From: Corynebacterium mastitidis DSM 44356
GTDB taxonomy: Bacteria > Actinomycetota > Actinomycetes > Mycobacteriales > Mycobacteriaceae
Assembly: GCF_000375365.1 (NCBI RefSeq)
Contig: NZ_AQXB01000002.1
Span: forward strand, 1-64,000
Length of the DNA: 64,000 bases
Direction of reading: 5' to 3'
Part shown: piece after piece, positions 7,932 through 17,852 of the stretch
How the letters are laid out: the number at the start of each line of letters is the position of its first letter
Numbering within the stretch: the first letter of the stretch is position 1
Translations under genes and position numbers: made by a program
Notes under the pieces: model-generated
Seen by the model: only the letters and a program-made list of their open reading frames with translations
Databases searched by the model: none
What the model was told of the DNA's origin: nothing

Positions 7932-9452
7932 GTGGAACAACGGTCGCGGATAACCCCAGCCCCGGTACGAGTGCCGGACCTGCTGGGGTGTGGCTACAAG
8001 CAGGTGCAGCGGCGTCGCTTTCCCGCCACGCCGCCCACGGACGCCGCGCGGCACCGGCACCGGCGGCGCCTCGACGCCGTGGCGGCGGTCTTAGCCCTGC
8101 TGCCCACCGGCCCGGCCATCGGGGATGCTCGCGCGCGCCGCTTTTGCCGCCTCGCCGTGGACACCTCCGACGCGGACGCCGACCTCGATACCCTCGAGGC
8201 CCTGGCCAAGGGGGCCAACCTCGTGGAGGGAGCGGTGTTTACCGGTACCCACGAGGGGGTGCCCTGGGTGGCGGAGGTGGACCTGCTGGCCCTGCTGCCC
8301 GACGGCACCTACCTGCCGGTGGCGGTGAGCAATCACCGGGTGGGCCGCCCGCGCGCGGGCGCTCGGGCCGAGGTGATCCCCACCGCCCGCCTGGGCCTGG
8401 GCCAGCCGCACCCGGAGGAATACGCCCTCAAGCACCACTCCTCCGATAGCTTCCGCCTGGCGCTCGCCGCCCGCGCCCTGGCCGAGTACGGGCTCGGGGA
8501 CGGCCGCGCGGGGCTGATCGGGCAGGATCGGCGGCGGGTGTTCCTCCTTAACGCCGGGGTGTTCCAGAGCGCCGTGGACTCCGCCCTGGGGCGGCCCGAG
8601 CCCGCCGGGCCCCGGCGGCTCAAGGAGTGCGCGGACTGCCGCTTCTGGGCCCACTGCGAGCCGGAACTGCGCGCGGCCGACGACCTCAGCCTTTTCCTCC
8701 CCGGGGATCGGGGCGAGCGATTCCGGCGGCGCGGGATACACACGGTGACCGCCCTGGCGGACGCCGGGCTGGGCGAGGCCTCCGCGCTGGCGCGCGCCTG
8801 GCAGCGTGGCACGCCCGTGCTGCGGCGGCCCACCCTGGACGCCCCGCCGCGCGCGGACGTGGAGGTGGACATCGACGTGGAGGCCTACCTGGATCAGGGG
8901 GCCTACCTGTGGGGAACCTACGACGGCCGGGACTACCGCCCCTTCGCGACCTGGGAGGGGCTCGGCGGCGAGGCCGAGGCCCGCAACTTCGCGGCCCTGT
9001 GGCGGTGGCTCATGGACACGCGGCAGCGGGCCCGCGAGCGGGGCCTGACTTTCCGGGCCTACTGCTACGCCCGCCACGGGGAGAACCACTGGCTGCGCTC
9101 CTCCGCGCGGAGGCTTCCCGGTGGCCCCACGGAGCGGGAGGTGGAGGAGTTCCTGCGCGGCCCGGAATGGGTGGACGTCTTTGACTCGGTCAGGGCCTCG
9201 CTGGCGGGGCCCTTCGGCCTGGGCCTGAAGGTGGTGGCCCCGCAGGCGGGATTCCGCTGGCGCGACGAGGGCTTTGACGGCGAGGAGTCCGTGAACGCCT
9301 ACCGGGTGGCGGTGGGGCGGGACCCGGGGGACGCGGAGGCGGCGCGACGGCTGCTCCTGCGCTACAACGGCGACGATTGCCGCGCCACCGCCGCCGTGCG
9401 CGCCTGGCTGTGCGAGGGCGCGCCGGGCGCGCGGCCCCTGAGCGGCGCCTAG
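7932..9452 (+). CDS. TM0106-family RecB-like nuclease domain protein
   Basis: A 506-residue protein of the TM0106/Cas4-like RecB-nuclease group. An N-terminal PD-(D/E)XK-type region shows GVPWVAEVDLLAL and a later cysteine cluster (ECADCRFWAHC, about residues 235-246) as in Cas4-type Fe-S or zinc sites. The C-terminal half (from about residue 310) is an RNase H-like fold with VEVDIDVEAYLD, DYRPF and a final YNGDDCRAT. Full-length relatives are fused to helicases; this one stands alone. No cas genes or repeats are nearby, so a CRISPR role is not supported. The GTG start at 7932 is the only good choice. Its stop shares the bases CTAG with the stop of the convergent gene. Confidence 0.82.
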   Translation: MEQRSRITPAPVRVPDLLGCGYKQVQRRRFPATPPTDAARHRHRRRLDAVAAVLALLPTGPAIGDARARRFCRLAVDTSDADADLDTLEALAKGANLVEGAVFTGTHEGVPWVAEVDLLALLPDGTYLPVAVSNHRVGRPRAGARAEVIPTARLGLGQPHPEEYALKHHSSDSFRLALAARALAEYGLGDGRAGLIGQDRRRVFLLNAGVFQSAVDSALGRPEPAGPRRLKECADCRFWAHCEPELRAADDLSLFLPGDRGERFRRRGIHTVTALADAGLGEASALARAWQRGTPVLRRPTLDAPPRADVEVDIDVEAYLDQGAYLWGTYDGRDYRPFATWEGLGGEAEARNFAALWRWLMDTRQRARERGLTFRAYCYARHGENHWLRSSARRLPGGPTEREVEEFLRGPEWVDVFDSVRASLAGPFGLGLKVVAPQAGFRWRDEGFDGEESVNAYRVAVGRDPGDAEAARRLLLRYNGDDCRATAAVRAWLCEGAPGARPLSGA

Positions 9453-11107
9453 TCCTCCACGAGGACGTCGAAGTTCATGCCCCTGCTGTGGTGCCCGGCG
9501 ATGGTGCACCAGCCGGGAACATCGGCGGTGATGATCCCGGCGTCCACCGTCGCCTCCCGGCCCGGGGTGACCCGCCCGGACCTGGCCCCGTTGGTGAGCT
9601 TGAGGTCATGGGCCCGGGAGTCCTCGTTGCGCAGCTCGATGACGAGGCGATGGCCCCGGGGCACGGTCACGGTGGCGGGCTCAAAGGCCATGTCGCCCGC
9701 GCGCACGGAGACCCGCGTCTCGGGCCCGCTACCCGGCCCGGAGCCGGGAGCCGTCCCGCCGGGGCCCGCGAGGCCGCCGCAGAGGGCCGTGACCAGGGCG
9801 AGGAGAGACAGCCCCAGCGCCACCTGGCCGGTGCCGCCGCGGGCGTGCTGAACCTCCGGAACCTCCGGGGTCTCCGGGATCTCGGAGAGCGAGGCCGCCT
9901 GAGTGTGCCCGCCCACCTGGGCGCGCACGGCGCGAACCATCAGCGGGAGGAAGGCCGCCAGGCCCAGGACCGCGAGGGCGCTGGCCGCCACGCGCAGCCA
10001 CGAGTAATCCGCCAGCAACCACAGGGCGAGGCCGCCGTTGGTGAGGGTGACGCGCAGCATGCCGGCGCGGTACGTCTCCCGCAGCCCCCAGGCGGAACGC
10101 ACCCGCATGGTGACCGGAAGCAGGTAGCTCATCATGCCCACCAGCAGTTGTCCGCCAAAGCCCACGAGAAGGGCGGTGATGGGCGGGGCCGCGTGGGCGC
10201 CCTGGCGCAGCACGTCCACGCAGAACCAGACCAGGCACCCGAGCAGCCACGCCAGCGCCGCCGTCACGGACACCGAGCCGTAGGTGGCTGCCTTGGGACC
10301 CGCGCTCAGCGCGATCCGGAACCACGGGGCGCAGGCGAGCAGCCAGCCGACGGTGTAGAGCGCCAACCCGGCGAAGAGCACCCAGGGGTGGTCGAGCAGG
10401 GCGCCGGGGACCGCCGCGCACAGGCCGCAGAGGTGCAGCCCGAGCACGACCCAGGGATGCGCGCCCGGGGCGTCGCGGCGGGGCGGGCGGCCCCAGAGGG
10501 CCGGAAAGAGCACCGCGAGGGTGGCCGAGGCGGCCAGCCCGAGGAAGTCGCCGAGGTTGAGGATCAGGTGCGCCTGCATTAGGCGATCGTGCGTGGCCCC
10601 CTCCGGCGAGGAGGCCAGCAGCGCGCCGATGGCCGCGCCCACGGTCAGGCACAGCGCGGAGGCGACGTAGCCGAGCACGCAGGGAAGAAGCGGCGCGCCG
10701 CGCCGTCGCCGGGCCTGGGCGCACAGCGCCCAGGCGTGCCAGAGGAGCGCGGCCGCCACGATTCCCGCGCCGAGGTGCGTCACGGCGGTCACGGCGGCGA
10801 CCTGCCCGGCCAGGGTGCCCACGACGCCGAGGTTGAGCAGCGCTATGCGGCGTAGCTGCGGAGGCCGGGCGGCGTGGTCAAGGCGCTGATCGAGGAAGGA
10901 CTCGGTGAAGTGCTGGGACCACACCACGATGGAGTTTGTCACCGCCCCCAGAGTGAAGGTGTGAATGAGCACCCAGCGGTAGTCCGGGATGGCGCTGTGC
11001 GCCAGGCCCACCAGCACGAGGACGACGAGCCACACCGTCACGGGACGGCTCGCGCGGCGGTGCCACGAGCCGCTCTGCGCCCTCGGCGCTCTCGGTGAGA
11101 TCCCCAT
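9449..11107 (-). CDS. Polytopic membrane protein fused to a C-terminal cupredoxin domain
   Basis: A 552-residue membrane protein. About eleven to twelve hydrophobic helices fill residues 20-390 and include several membrane-facing His residues (HTFTLGA, HLGAGIV, HAWAL). After a Pro/Glu linker and one more helix, a single secreted-side cupredoxin domain covers about residues 450-552 with candidate blue-copper ligands His (SRAHDL), Cys and His (GWCTIAGHH) and Met (RGMNF). Actinobacterial nitrite-reductase-like copper proteins often carry such a membrane part plus two or more cupredoxin domains; here only one remains. The start at 11107 has a TAGCAT box 6 bases upstream and is probably leaderless. 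Substrate unknown. Confidence 0.78.
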   Translation of the reverse strand: MGISPRAPRAQSGSWHRRASRPVTVWLVVLVLVGLAHSAIPDYRWVLIHTFTLGAVTNSIVVWSQHFTESFLDQRLDHAARPPQLRRIALLNLGVVGTLAGQVAAVTAVTHLGAGIVAAALLWHAWALCAQARRRRGAPLLPCVLGYVASALCLTVGAAIGALLASSPEGATHDRLMQAHLILNLGDFLGLAASATLAVLFPALWGRPPRRDAPGAHPWVVLGLHLCGLCAAVPGALLDHPWVLFAGLALYTVGWLLACAPWFRIALSAGPKAATYGSVSVTAALAWLLGCLVWFCVDVLRQGAHAAPPITALLVGFGGQLLVGMMSYLLPVTMRVRSAWGLRETYRAGMLRVTLTNGGLALWLLADYSWLRVAASALAVLGLAAFLPLMVRAVRAQVGGHTQAASLSEIPETPEVPEVQHARGGTGQVALGLSLLALVTALCGGLAGPGGTAPGSGPGSGPETRVSVRAGDMAFEPATVTVPRGHRLVIELRNEDSRAHDLKLTNGARSGRVTPGREATVDAGIITADVPGWCTIAGHHSRGMNFDVLVED

Positions 11108-11176
11108 GGCTTCATGCTAGGACTCGGGGGTGGCGTGGGGGTGCGCAGCGGCGCGTGGTGAGGCATCATCGCACTC

Positions 11177-11782
11177 ATGAACGATATTCCCGCCCCGGAG
11201 CCCGAGCCCGCGTCCCCCTCGCCCTCGCTGCTGAGCCGCGATCACCTCGTCATGCAGCAGGTGACCGGCCTGATGAGCAACGACTTTGACATCCTCGATC
11301 CCCAGGAGAACCCGGTGGGCAGGGTGCTCACCTCCGGCTCCCTCATGGGGCGCATGATGATGGGCCACCGGAGCCTGACCGTCGCGGAGCCGGACGGCAC
11401 CCCGCTGGTCAACCTCACCGACACGGTGAACCTTCTGCGCGAGACGATGGAGCTTACCCGCCCGGACGGCGCCGCCCTGGCCCACCTGCGGCAGCGCTGG
11501 AGCTTCTTCCGCACCCGCGTGGACATGCACCTGGCGGACGGGCGCACGGTGGAACTCACCGGGAACCCCTGGGACTATGACTATCAGTTCGTGGTGGAGG
11601 GCGCGGAGGTCGCCCGCGTGACGCGCTCCTGGGGCGGCCTGGGGCGCGCCCTGCTCGGTCATTCCCGCTACAACCTGGTGTTCGCGCCGGGCGTTCCGCA
11701 GGAGGTGCACGCGGCGGTGCTGGGCGGGGTGGTGGCGCTCGACCTCATCCGGGCGAAGCGCAGGACGGCGATCGGCAGCTAA
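11177..11782 (+). CDS. LURP-one/scramblase-like domain protein
   Basis: A 201-residue soluble protein resembling the LURP-one-related (tubby-like, phospholipid-scramblase-like) family. The repeating strand patterns are FDILDPQENPVGRVL, SLTVAEPDGTPLVNL, WSFFRTRVDMHLADGR and YDYQFVVEGAEVARVTR, followed by a hydrophobic C-terminal helix (HAAVLGGVVALDLI). Function in bacteria is unknown. The first 25 residues are Pro, Ser and Glu-rich. It is divergent from the cupredoxin fusion gene and convergent with sodA. Confidence 0.72.
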   Translation: MNDIPAPEPEPASPSPSLLSRDHLVMQQVTGLMSNDFDILDPQENPVGRVLTSGSLMGRMMMGHRSLTVAEPDGTPLVNLTDTVNLLRETMELTRPDGAALAHLRQRWSFFRTRVDMHLADGRTVELTGNPWDYDYQFVVEGAEVARVTRSWGGLGRALLGHSRYNLVFAPGVPQEVHAAVLGGVVALDLIRAKRRTAIGS

Positions 11783-11792
11783 CAACGACCAC

Positions 11793-11830
11793 GCGCCGCC
11801 CTCCCGCGGGCGCGGGGTGGGCGGCGCTGT
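11793..11830. terminator. Stem-loop between LURP-one gene and sodA
   Basis: A 9-base GC stem (gcgccgccc at 11793-11801 with gggcggcgc at 11819-11827) lies between the two convergent genes. A short T-rich stretch follows on the plus strand (tgtgtttgtg), so rightward termination is plausible. Confidence 0.6.
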
Positions 11831-11874
11831 GTTTGTGCGGTCCGTGCGGACCGTGCGGCTGTGCGCGCGGGGAG

Positions 11875-12477
11875 TTACTTCTGCGCGGCGGCGAAGCGGG
11901 CGGCCACGTCCTCCCAGTTAAAGACGTTCCACACGGCCTTGACGTAGTCCGGCTTCACGTTCTTGTACTGGAGGTAGAAGGCGTGCTCCCACATGTCCAG
12001 CATGAGCAGCGGGGTGAGGTTCGCGGAGACGTTGCCCTGCTGGTCGGTGAGCTGCTCCACGACCAGGCGGCCCGCGATGTGGTCGTAACCCAGCACGGCC
12101 CAGCCGGAGCCGTGCAGGCCCAGGGCGGCGGAGGAGAAGTGATCCTTGAACTTCTCGAAGGAGCCAAAGTCCCGGTCGATGGCCTCGGCCAGCTCGCCGG
12201 TGGGCTCGCCGCCGCCGTTGGGGGAGAGGTTCTTCCAGAAGATGGAGTGGTTGGTGTGGCCGCCCAGGTTGAAGGCCAGGTTCTTGGACAGCGCGCGGAT
12301 CTGATCCGGGTTGGTGCCCTCCTCGCGGGCCTTCTCCAGGGCCTCCAGGGCGGCGTTGGCGCCGGCCACGTAGGTGGCGTGGTGCTTGGAGTGGTGCAGC
12401 TCCATGATCTCCGCGGAGATGTGGGGCTCCAGGGCGTCGTAAGCGTAATCAAGCTCGGGAAGCTCGTAGACAGCCAT
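11875..12477 (-). CDS. sodA: Superoxide dismutase, Fe/Mn type
   Basis: A 200-residue cytoplasmic enzyme that dismutates superoxide to peroxide and oxygen. The metal ligands are visible: His in [10 protein letters not shown], His in [10 protein letters not shown], and Asp plus His in LDMWEHAFY. The [13 protein letters not shown] and LHGSGWAVL segments are typical of the Fe/Mn family. Metal choice cannot be settled by eye, but corynebacterial relatives are Mn enzymes. The ATG at 12477 follows aaagga. It is divergent from msrA, so two oxidative-defence genes share one upstream region of about 200 bases. Confidence 0.95.
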   Translation of the reverse strand: MAVYELPELDYAYDALEPHISAEIMELHHSKHHATYVAGANAALEALEKAREEGTNPDQIRALSKNLAFNLGGHTNHSIFWKNLSPNGGGEPTGELAEAIDRDFGSFEKFKDHFSSAALGLHGSGWAVLGYDHIAGRLVVEQLTDQQGNVSANLTPLLMLDMWEHAFYLQYKNVKPDYVKAVWNVFNWEDVAARFAAAQK

Positions 12478-12678
12478 GAGATGTAAGTCCTTTCGTCTAA
12501 ATGCCTAAATGCACTGTAGCTGCGCGCGCGGCGCGTGCCACCCCATGATAGGAACTTTCCGCACATCCGCAATGTTTTTGTTCGCTCAAGCAATGGTTCG
12601 GGCGCACGCGGGGCGGGAATGCGCCGAGCGCGCCTATCGTTGGGGCTGACAACGGCGACGCGAAAGAGAGGCACGCGC

Positions 12679-13332
12679 ATGGGCTGGCTGATAGGCGGCA
12701 CCCCCGAATTGCTCGAACCCGGCGAGGCCCTGCCCGGCCGCGCCACCCCGATCCTGGCGGACCCGCCGCCGCACGCGGTGCTGGGAACGCCGCTGACCGG
12801 CCCCTGGCGCGCGGGGCAGCGCAGCGTGCTCGTGGGTATCGGCTGCTACTGGGGCGCGGAGAAGATGTACTGGGGGCTTCCCGGGGTGGAGTCCACGTCG
12901 GTGGGCTTTGCCGGCGGCGTGACCCCCAACCCCACCTACCGGGAGGTGTGCACCGGGCGCACCAACCACGCCGAGGTGGTGCAGGTGGTCTTTGATCCTG
13001 AGCGGGTGACCCTGGAGGAGATCGTGGCGGCGGCGCTGGAGGCGCACGACCCCACCCAGGGATACCGCCAGGGCAACGACGTGGGAACCCAGTATCGCTC
13101 CGCCTTTTACACCGAGACCCCCGAGGAGGCGGAGCGGGTGCGCGAGGTCGTGCGCGGCTACGGCGCCCGGCTTGCCGACGCCGGGTTCGGCCCCGTGACC
13201 ACCGAGGTGTCCGCGCTCGCGCAGACCCCGGCCGGGGCGTACTACCTGGCCGAGGAGGAGCACCAGCAGTACCTGCACAAGGTGCCCGGCGGCTACTGCC
13301 CGCACCACGGGACGGGCATCGCCTGCGGGTGA
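12679..13332 (+). CDS. msrA: Peptide methionine sulfoxide reductase A
   Basis: A 217-residue enzyme that reduces methionine-S-sulfoxide. The catalytic motif is GCYWGAEKMYW (Cys near residue 56), the substrate pocket shows VGFAGGVTPNPTYREVCTG, and the C-terminal resolving Cys residues are in YCPHHGTGIACG. About 45 extra N-terminal residues precede the usual core, as in other corynebacterial MsrA. The ATG at 12679 follows gagagg. It is divergent from sodA. Confidence 0.95.
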   Translation: MGWLIGGTPELLEPGEALPGRATPILADPPPHAVLGTPLTGPWRAGQRSVLVGIGCYWGAEKMYWGLPGVESTSVGFAGGVTPNPTYREVCTGRTNHAEVVQVVFDPERVTLEEIVAAALEAHDPTQGYRQGNDVGTQYRSAFYTETPEEAERVREVVRGYGARLADAGFGPVTTEVSALAQTPAGAYYLAEEEHQQYLHKVPGGYCPHHGTGIACG

Positions 13333-13367
13333 GCGGCGCGCCGGGGAGACGCGCGACACAAAAGCGG

Positions 13368-14392
<1,025 letters not shown>

Positions 14393-14449
14393 GCTCCTCT
14401 CGCCGCCGCTCACCCAGCGCGCCGGGGCGCGGCGGCGTAACCTGTGGGC

Positions 14450-15157
14450 GTGAAAATCATCGCGCACCGCGGCTACTCCTCCCGTTACCCGGAATCCACG
14501 GAGATCGCCTACGCAAAGGCCTTCGAGCTTCCCATCCACGGGGTGGAATGCGATATTCGCCTGACCAGGGACGGGGAGGTGGTGTGCATCCACGATCCCA
14601 TCCTGGATCGGGTGTCCAACGGCAGCGGCAGGGTCTCCGTGCGCACCCTCGAGGAGCTGGGGCGCCTGGACTTCGGCACCGAGGAGCACCCGCAGCGGGT
14701 GCTCACCCTGAACCGGCTCCTGGAGATGGCTAAGGGGTGCGATCACCACCTCTACATCGAGACGAAGCACCCCCTGCGCTACGGGCGCATGCTGGAGGAA
14801 CAACTGGTGCGCGCGCTGACCTACCACGGGATGCTGCGCGACCCGCGCGTGCACGTGATCAGCTTCGCCGGGGCGTCGATAAGCAGAATGCACGCCCTGG
14901 CCCCGCAGGTGGACAGGATCTACCTGCGGCGCTCCTGGCACAGGCTGCTGCACCCCTGCGACCCCACGGTGGGAGCGCCCACCGGCCTGGGGATGTCCAT
15001 CGAGAGGGCCCGCCAGCACCCGGGTCTCGTGGGCGCGCGCGGCCTGCCCACCTACGTCTGGACGGTGGACGAGCCGGGGGACATGGAGTGGGCGCGGGAT
15101 CACGGGGTGGACATGCTGGCCACCAATAAGCCGGAACTGGCATTGACGTATCTTTGA
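14450..15157 (+). CDS. glpQ: Glycerophosphodiester phosphodiesterase
   Basis: A 235-residue GDPD-family enzyme that splits glycerophosphodiesters to glycerol-3-phosphate and an alcohol. Key residues are in IIAHRGYSSRYPEST (catalytic His and metal Glu), ECDIRLTRDGEVVCIHD (metal Glu/Asp and second catalytic His) and IETKHP. No signal peptide is seen, so it is cytoplasmic. I chose GTG 14450 because TAACCT lies 6 bases upstream (leaderless) and the protein then begins MKIIAHRG; GTG 14444 is the alternative. The product could feed the GlpD enzyme encoded at 30.3 kb. Confidence 0.9.
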   Translation: MKIIAHRGYSSRYPESTEIAYAKAFELPIHGVECDIRLTRDGEVVCIHDPILDRVSNGSGRVSVRTLEELGRLDFGTEEHPQRVLTLNRLLEMAKGCDHHLYIETKHPLRYGRMLEEQLVRALTYHGMLRDPRVHVISFAGASISRMHALAPQVDRIYLRRSWHRLLHPCDPTVGAPTGLGMSIERARQHPGLVGARGLPTYVWTVDEPGDMEWARDHGVDMLATNKPELALTYL

Positions 15158-15161
15158 GGGC

Positions 15162-16082
15162 ATGGCCAAGAAAAATAAGAAGAACGACGACCTGCCCGAG
15201 GGAATGAGCCGCCGCCAGGCCAAGCTCGCCAAGCGCGCCGCCGAGCGCGCGGCCCTGGAGAAGGACCCCCGCCCCTACACCGGCTTCGCCGCAGAGGCGG
15301 ACCTGGTGGCCCTCCAGGAGTTCGTGCCCTCGGCCACCGCCGCCGTGAAGGTCGCCGGTGCCACCCGCCCCGTGCGCCTGGTGACCGTGCTGCCCGGCGC
15401 CGCCGCGGCCCTCGTGCGCGAGGAGAAGCACGGCGGCGAGGCCCTCGTGGCGCTCCAGGTGCAGGCCCGCTCCCACAACCCGGGCCGCGACCTCGCCTAC
15501 GCTCTGAGCTGGGCGGCCACCGCCGGTCCCGGCGAGACCCTGATGTCCACCGCCGCCGACGGCACCCAGCCCGCCCTGAGCGAGGTGCTCGACCCCGAGG
15601 CGGAGCTGGACATCGAGGAGCACCAGGACTTCTCCTGGTGGATCCCCGAGACCATGACCGGCGACGCCACCACCATGCGCGGCCTCCAGGCCGCCAACGA
15701 GGCCATCGTGCCCTCCCACCGCGTGAACGCCGAGGTGCCCGGGGCCGTGTGGTGGGTGCACCCCGGCGGGGACAAGGCGCACATCCGCTGGGTGCGCACC
15801 GAGGACAACGAGGAGCGCCTGCTCGCCGCCCTGGCGCGCATCGCCGCGCGCGGCGAGCTGGACCTGGGCGAGGGCAGCCGCTTCGCCGGGACCTTCCGCA
15901 CCCACGGCCTGGTGGTCCCGGTCTTTGACCTTGACCCCCAGCGCGGGCACGAGACCTACGCGGAGGACCTGGCGGCCCTCAACAAGGCCATCGAGGCCGA
16001 GGTGGCCAACGAGGCGCAGCTCAACGCCGAGGAGCGCAAGCAGCTACAGAACATCAAGTCCCGCCAGGTGACGATCCGCTAG
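15162..16082 (+). CDS. DUF5926 family protein
   Basis: A 306-residue soluble protein of an actinobacteria-specific family with no known activity (DUF5926, named from memory). It opens with a very basic stretch ([20 protein letters not shown]) and continues with an acidic, Ala-rich body containing [22 protein letters not shown] near residues 37-60. The end is basic again ([17 protein letters not shown]). It begins 4 bases after the phosphodiesterase stop, so it is probably co-transcribed. Confidence 0.78.
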   Translation: MAKKNKKNDDLPEGMSRRQAKLAKRAAERAALEKDPRPYTGFAAEADLVALQEFVPSATAAVKVAGATRPVRLVTVLPGAAAALVREEKHGGEALVALQVQARSHNPGRDLAYALSWAATAGPGETLMSTAADGTQPALSEVLDPEAELDIEEHQDFSWWIPETMTGDATTMRGLQAANEAIVPSHRVNAEVPGAVWWVHPGGDKAHIRWVRTEDNEERLLAALARIAARGELDLGEGSRFAGTFRTHGLVVPVFDLDPQRGHETYAEDLAALNKAIEAEVANEAQLNAEERKQLQNIKSRQVTIR

Positions 16083-16097
16083 GAGAAGGGGGCGAGC

Positions 16098-16373
16098 ATG
16101 CGGCGAGGAGTGGAAACGATCCGCGACGGGTGCGTGATCGCCTGCTGCCTCGCGGGCCTCGCCCTGTTGGGCGCGCTGGCCGGGGCCGCGAACAACGTGT
16201 ACGTGGCGCACCGGCACGCGCAGACGATGGACGCCGCCGTGGCCGGGCCCGAGCTGGCCGCCAAGGCGGAGCGGGCCTGGGAGTTCATGCAGGCGGCGGG
16301 GTGCTGCGCGGTGCTCCTCGCGGCGCTGGTGGCGGGAGTGATCGCGCTGAACCGGGTCGTGGCGCGGGGGTGA
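16098..16373 (+). CDS. Small membrane protein, unknown
   Basis: A 91-residue protein with two hydrophobic helices (about residues 10-32 and 67-86) joined by a polar stretch; one cysteine pair lies in each helix (ACCL, GCCA). I do not recognise a family. The ribosome site aggagaaggggg overlaps the stop codon of the DUF5926 gene, so the two are translationally linked. Confidence 0.6.
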   Translation: MRRGVETIRDGCVIACCLAGLALLGALAGAANNVYVAHRHAQTMDAAVAGPELAAKAERAWEFMQAAGCCAVLLAALVAGVIALNRVVARG

Positions 16374-16482
16374 TCGGTGCGCATGGGTGAGGCGCGGGCC
16401 GGGGTTGTGGAATAAGGAGGTTATCCACAGGGGCGAGGGCGCGGGGCGGCGGCGGAGCCCGGGGCGAGCCATAGTGAGGGGC

Positions 16483-16836
16483 ATGAGTGCTGCGCTGTGG
16501 TTGTGCCGGGTGGATGGGGAGGCGGTGATCCGTCTCCTGCAGGTGGTTATCGCCGGGGTGGGCCTGGTGATCGCGCAGCGGGGGCTGCGGAACACGGTGC
16601 GGGGCCTGGTGCAGAAGGCCGAGAGCGATAATCGCGCCGAGTGGTGGAAACGGTACACCTGGGCGATGGAAAAGATATACGATGAGCGGGAAGAGGTGAC
16701 GTCCACGGGGTGGGAGCTTCTCGGGTTTCTCAGTCAGAGCCCCTTGGCCACGGACACCGAGGTGGAAATTATCAATCGATTGGTCATGCGACGCTCTGGT
16801 ACACGGAATCTGAGGAGGGATGATACCGATGTCTGA
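16483..16836 (+). CDS. Hypothetical membrane-anchored protein
   Basis: A 117-residue protein with one N-terminal hydrophobic helix (about residues 17-33, LLQVVIAGVGLVIAQ) followed by a charged, helical soluble part with WWKRYTWAMEKIYDERE. I do not recognise the family; the layout resembles small single-helix anchors seen in phage-like or mobile modules, but nothing else supports that. I chose the ATG at 16483 (gaggggc upstream) over the longer frame opening at 16387. It overlaps the next gene by 8 bases. Confidence 0.55.
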   Translation: MSAALWLCRVDGEAVIRLLQVVIAGVGLVIAQRGLRNTVRGLVQKAESDNRAEWWKRYTWAMEKIYDEREEVTSTGWELLGFLSQSPLATDTEVEIINRLVMRRSGTRNLRRDDTDV

Positions 16837-17056
16837 ATCCTACTTTTGGGAGGGAGAGACCCCGCTTGTGGCGGCGTCGAGGGCCCGCGCGACCATCAAG
16901 ATTCGGCACCGCCTGGGGAAGTTCCTGCCGCGTTGGTATTACGAGATCGCCGGGCAGCCCGTGCCGCCGGAGGTGATAGAGGCGGAGGAGAAGGGCATTC
17001 CCGTGGAGGAGATAGACGCCGTACCGCCGCGGCCGGAGCTTATAGACTGGATCTGA
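16829..17056 (+). CDS. Hypothetical small soluble protein
   Basis: A 75-residue acidic protein ending in a run of Glu and Pro-rich residues (VPPEVIEAEEKGIPVEEID, then PPRPELIDWI). No family is recognised. The ATG at 16829 sits about 10 bases after gaggaggg; an ATG at 16820 is too close to that site. It overlaps the genes on both sides (8 bases and 1 base), which implies a tightly coupled three-gene unit from 16483 to 17364. Confidence 0.55.
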   Translation: MSESYFWEGETPLVAASRARATIKIRHRLGKFLPRWYYEIAGQPVPPEVIEAEEKGIPVEEIDAVPPRPELIDWI

Positions 17057-17364
17057 TGATAGGCATAGCGGCGAGTCTGGAAATGAACGGCAGAAATCCG
17101 ATGCTGCCCATGTGGTACGACCTGGTCTGGACCGGGGTGATGGTGGTGTCCTTTGCGGTCTTCATCGCGCTGGTGGTGGACATTGTCAGGCTGCCCGCCT
17201 CCGTGACGGAGACCGTGGCCTTGATCCTGCTGGTGCTGCTGGCCCCGGTGGTGGGGTGGGTGGTCTATTTTGTGCTGCGGCCCAGGATCACGGCGCGGCG
17301 GAAAGCCCAGGGGGACTGCGTGCAGGAAAAACCGCGCGCGGGTGGGCGCGGCTCTTTGTCATAG
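17056..17364 (+). CDS. Small two-helix membrane protein, PLDc_N-like
   Basis: A 102-residue membrane protein with two hydrophobic helices (about residues 22-44 and 52-74) and a basic tail (RPRITARRKAQ). The pattern of a Val/Leu-rich helix, then APVVGWVVYFVLRPR, resembles the PLDc_N (phospholipase-D nuclease N-terminal) two-helix module found in many short actinobacterial proteins. Its start overlaps the previous stop (TGATG), so it is translationally coupled. Confidence 0.58.
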   Translation: MIGIAASLEMNGRNPMLPMWYDLVWTGVMVVSFAVFIALVVDIVRLPASVTETVALILLVLLAPVVGWVVYFVLRPRITARRKAQGDCVQEKPRAGGRGSLS

Positions 17365-17449
17365 CCGCGAGGCCTCACCCCGTACCACGGCTGGGCTCTT
17401 CGCTGCCCTAGAGGCCCTGGAGGTCGTGGTGCGCTGAGAGCGGGTGGGA

Positions 17450-17794
17450 TCAGGGCGAGAAGAATTGCCCCTGGAAGCTTCCCGTGAGTTCCGGCCCCTC
17501 CGGATACTCCCCGGCGAGGATGATGAGGCCGGGGTATTCCATGCCCAGGAAGTTTTTCCGTGGCTGGGGGAGAATGAGGGCGGAGTGCCGTCCCTTGGCG
17601 TGGGCTAGTCGCCAGTCATTGGCCTCGATAACGGAGGCGGCTCCCTCCAGGGCGAAAGATTCCCGCTGATAGTGCTTCTCCCCATCGAAGAGTACCTCCG
17701 CCCAGAAGAATACGTAGTAGGTGGGGTTGATGTCCTCCGGCGGGTAGACGTTGTGGCGGACGATAATTTTTCTACATTCATGAGATACGGGCAC
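17450..17794 (-). CDS. Hypothetical protein
   Basis: A 114-residue soluble protein with alternating strands (RKIIVRHNVYPPED, TYYVFFWAEVLFDGEK, GLIILAGEYPEG). No family is recognised. The GTG at 17794 has aagga only just upstream, which is too close, so the true start is uncertain; the frame stays open to 17890. It lies downstream of lcpB on the same strand and is convergent with the small gene cluster to its left. Confidence 0.5.
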   Translation of the reverse strand: MPVSHECRKIIVRHNVYPPEDINPTYYVFFWAEVLFDGEKHYQRESFALEGAASVIEANDWRLAHAKGRHSALILPQPRKNFLGMEYPGLIILAGEYPEGPELTGSFQGQFFSP

Positions 17795-17852
17795 ATCCTT
17801 CTCGGTGGGGGGACAAGAAAAGGGGGCGGAACTGGGCCGGAGGGCCTCGGCC

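Noticed and set aside
7932-9452. Cas4-like cysteine motif in the RecB-like nuclease, suggesting a CRISPR system
   Set aside because: No repeats, spacers or other cas genes are present in the window, and TM0106-type proteins commonly stand alone in actinobacteria.
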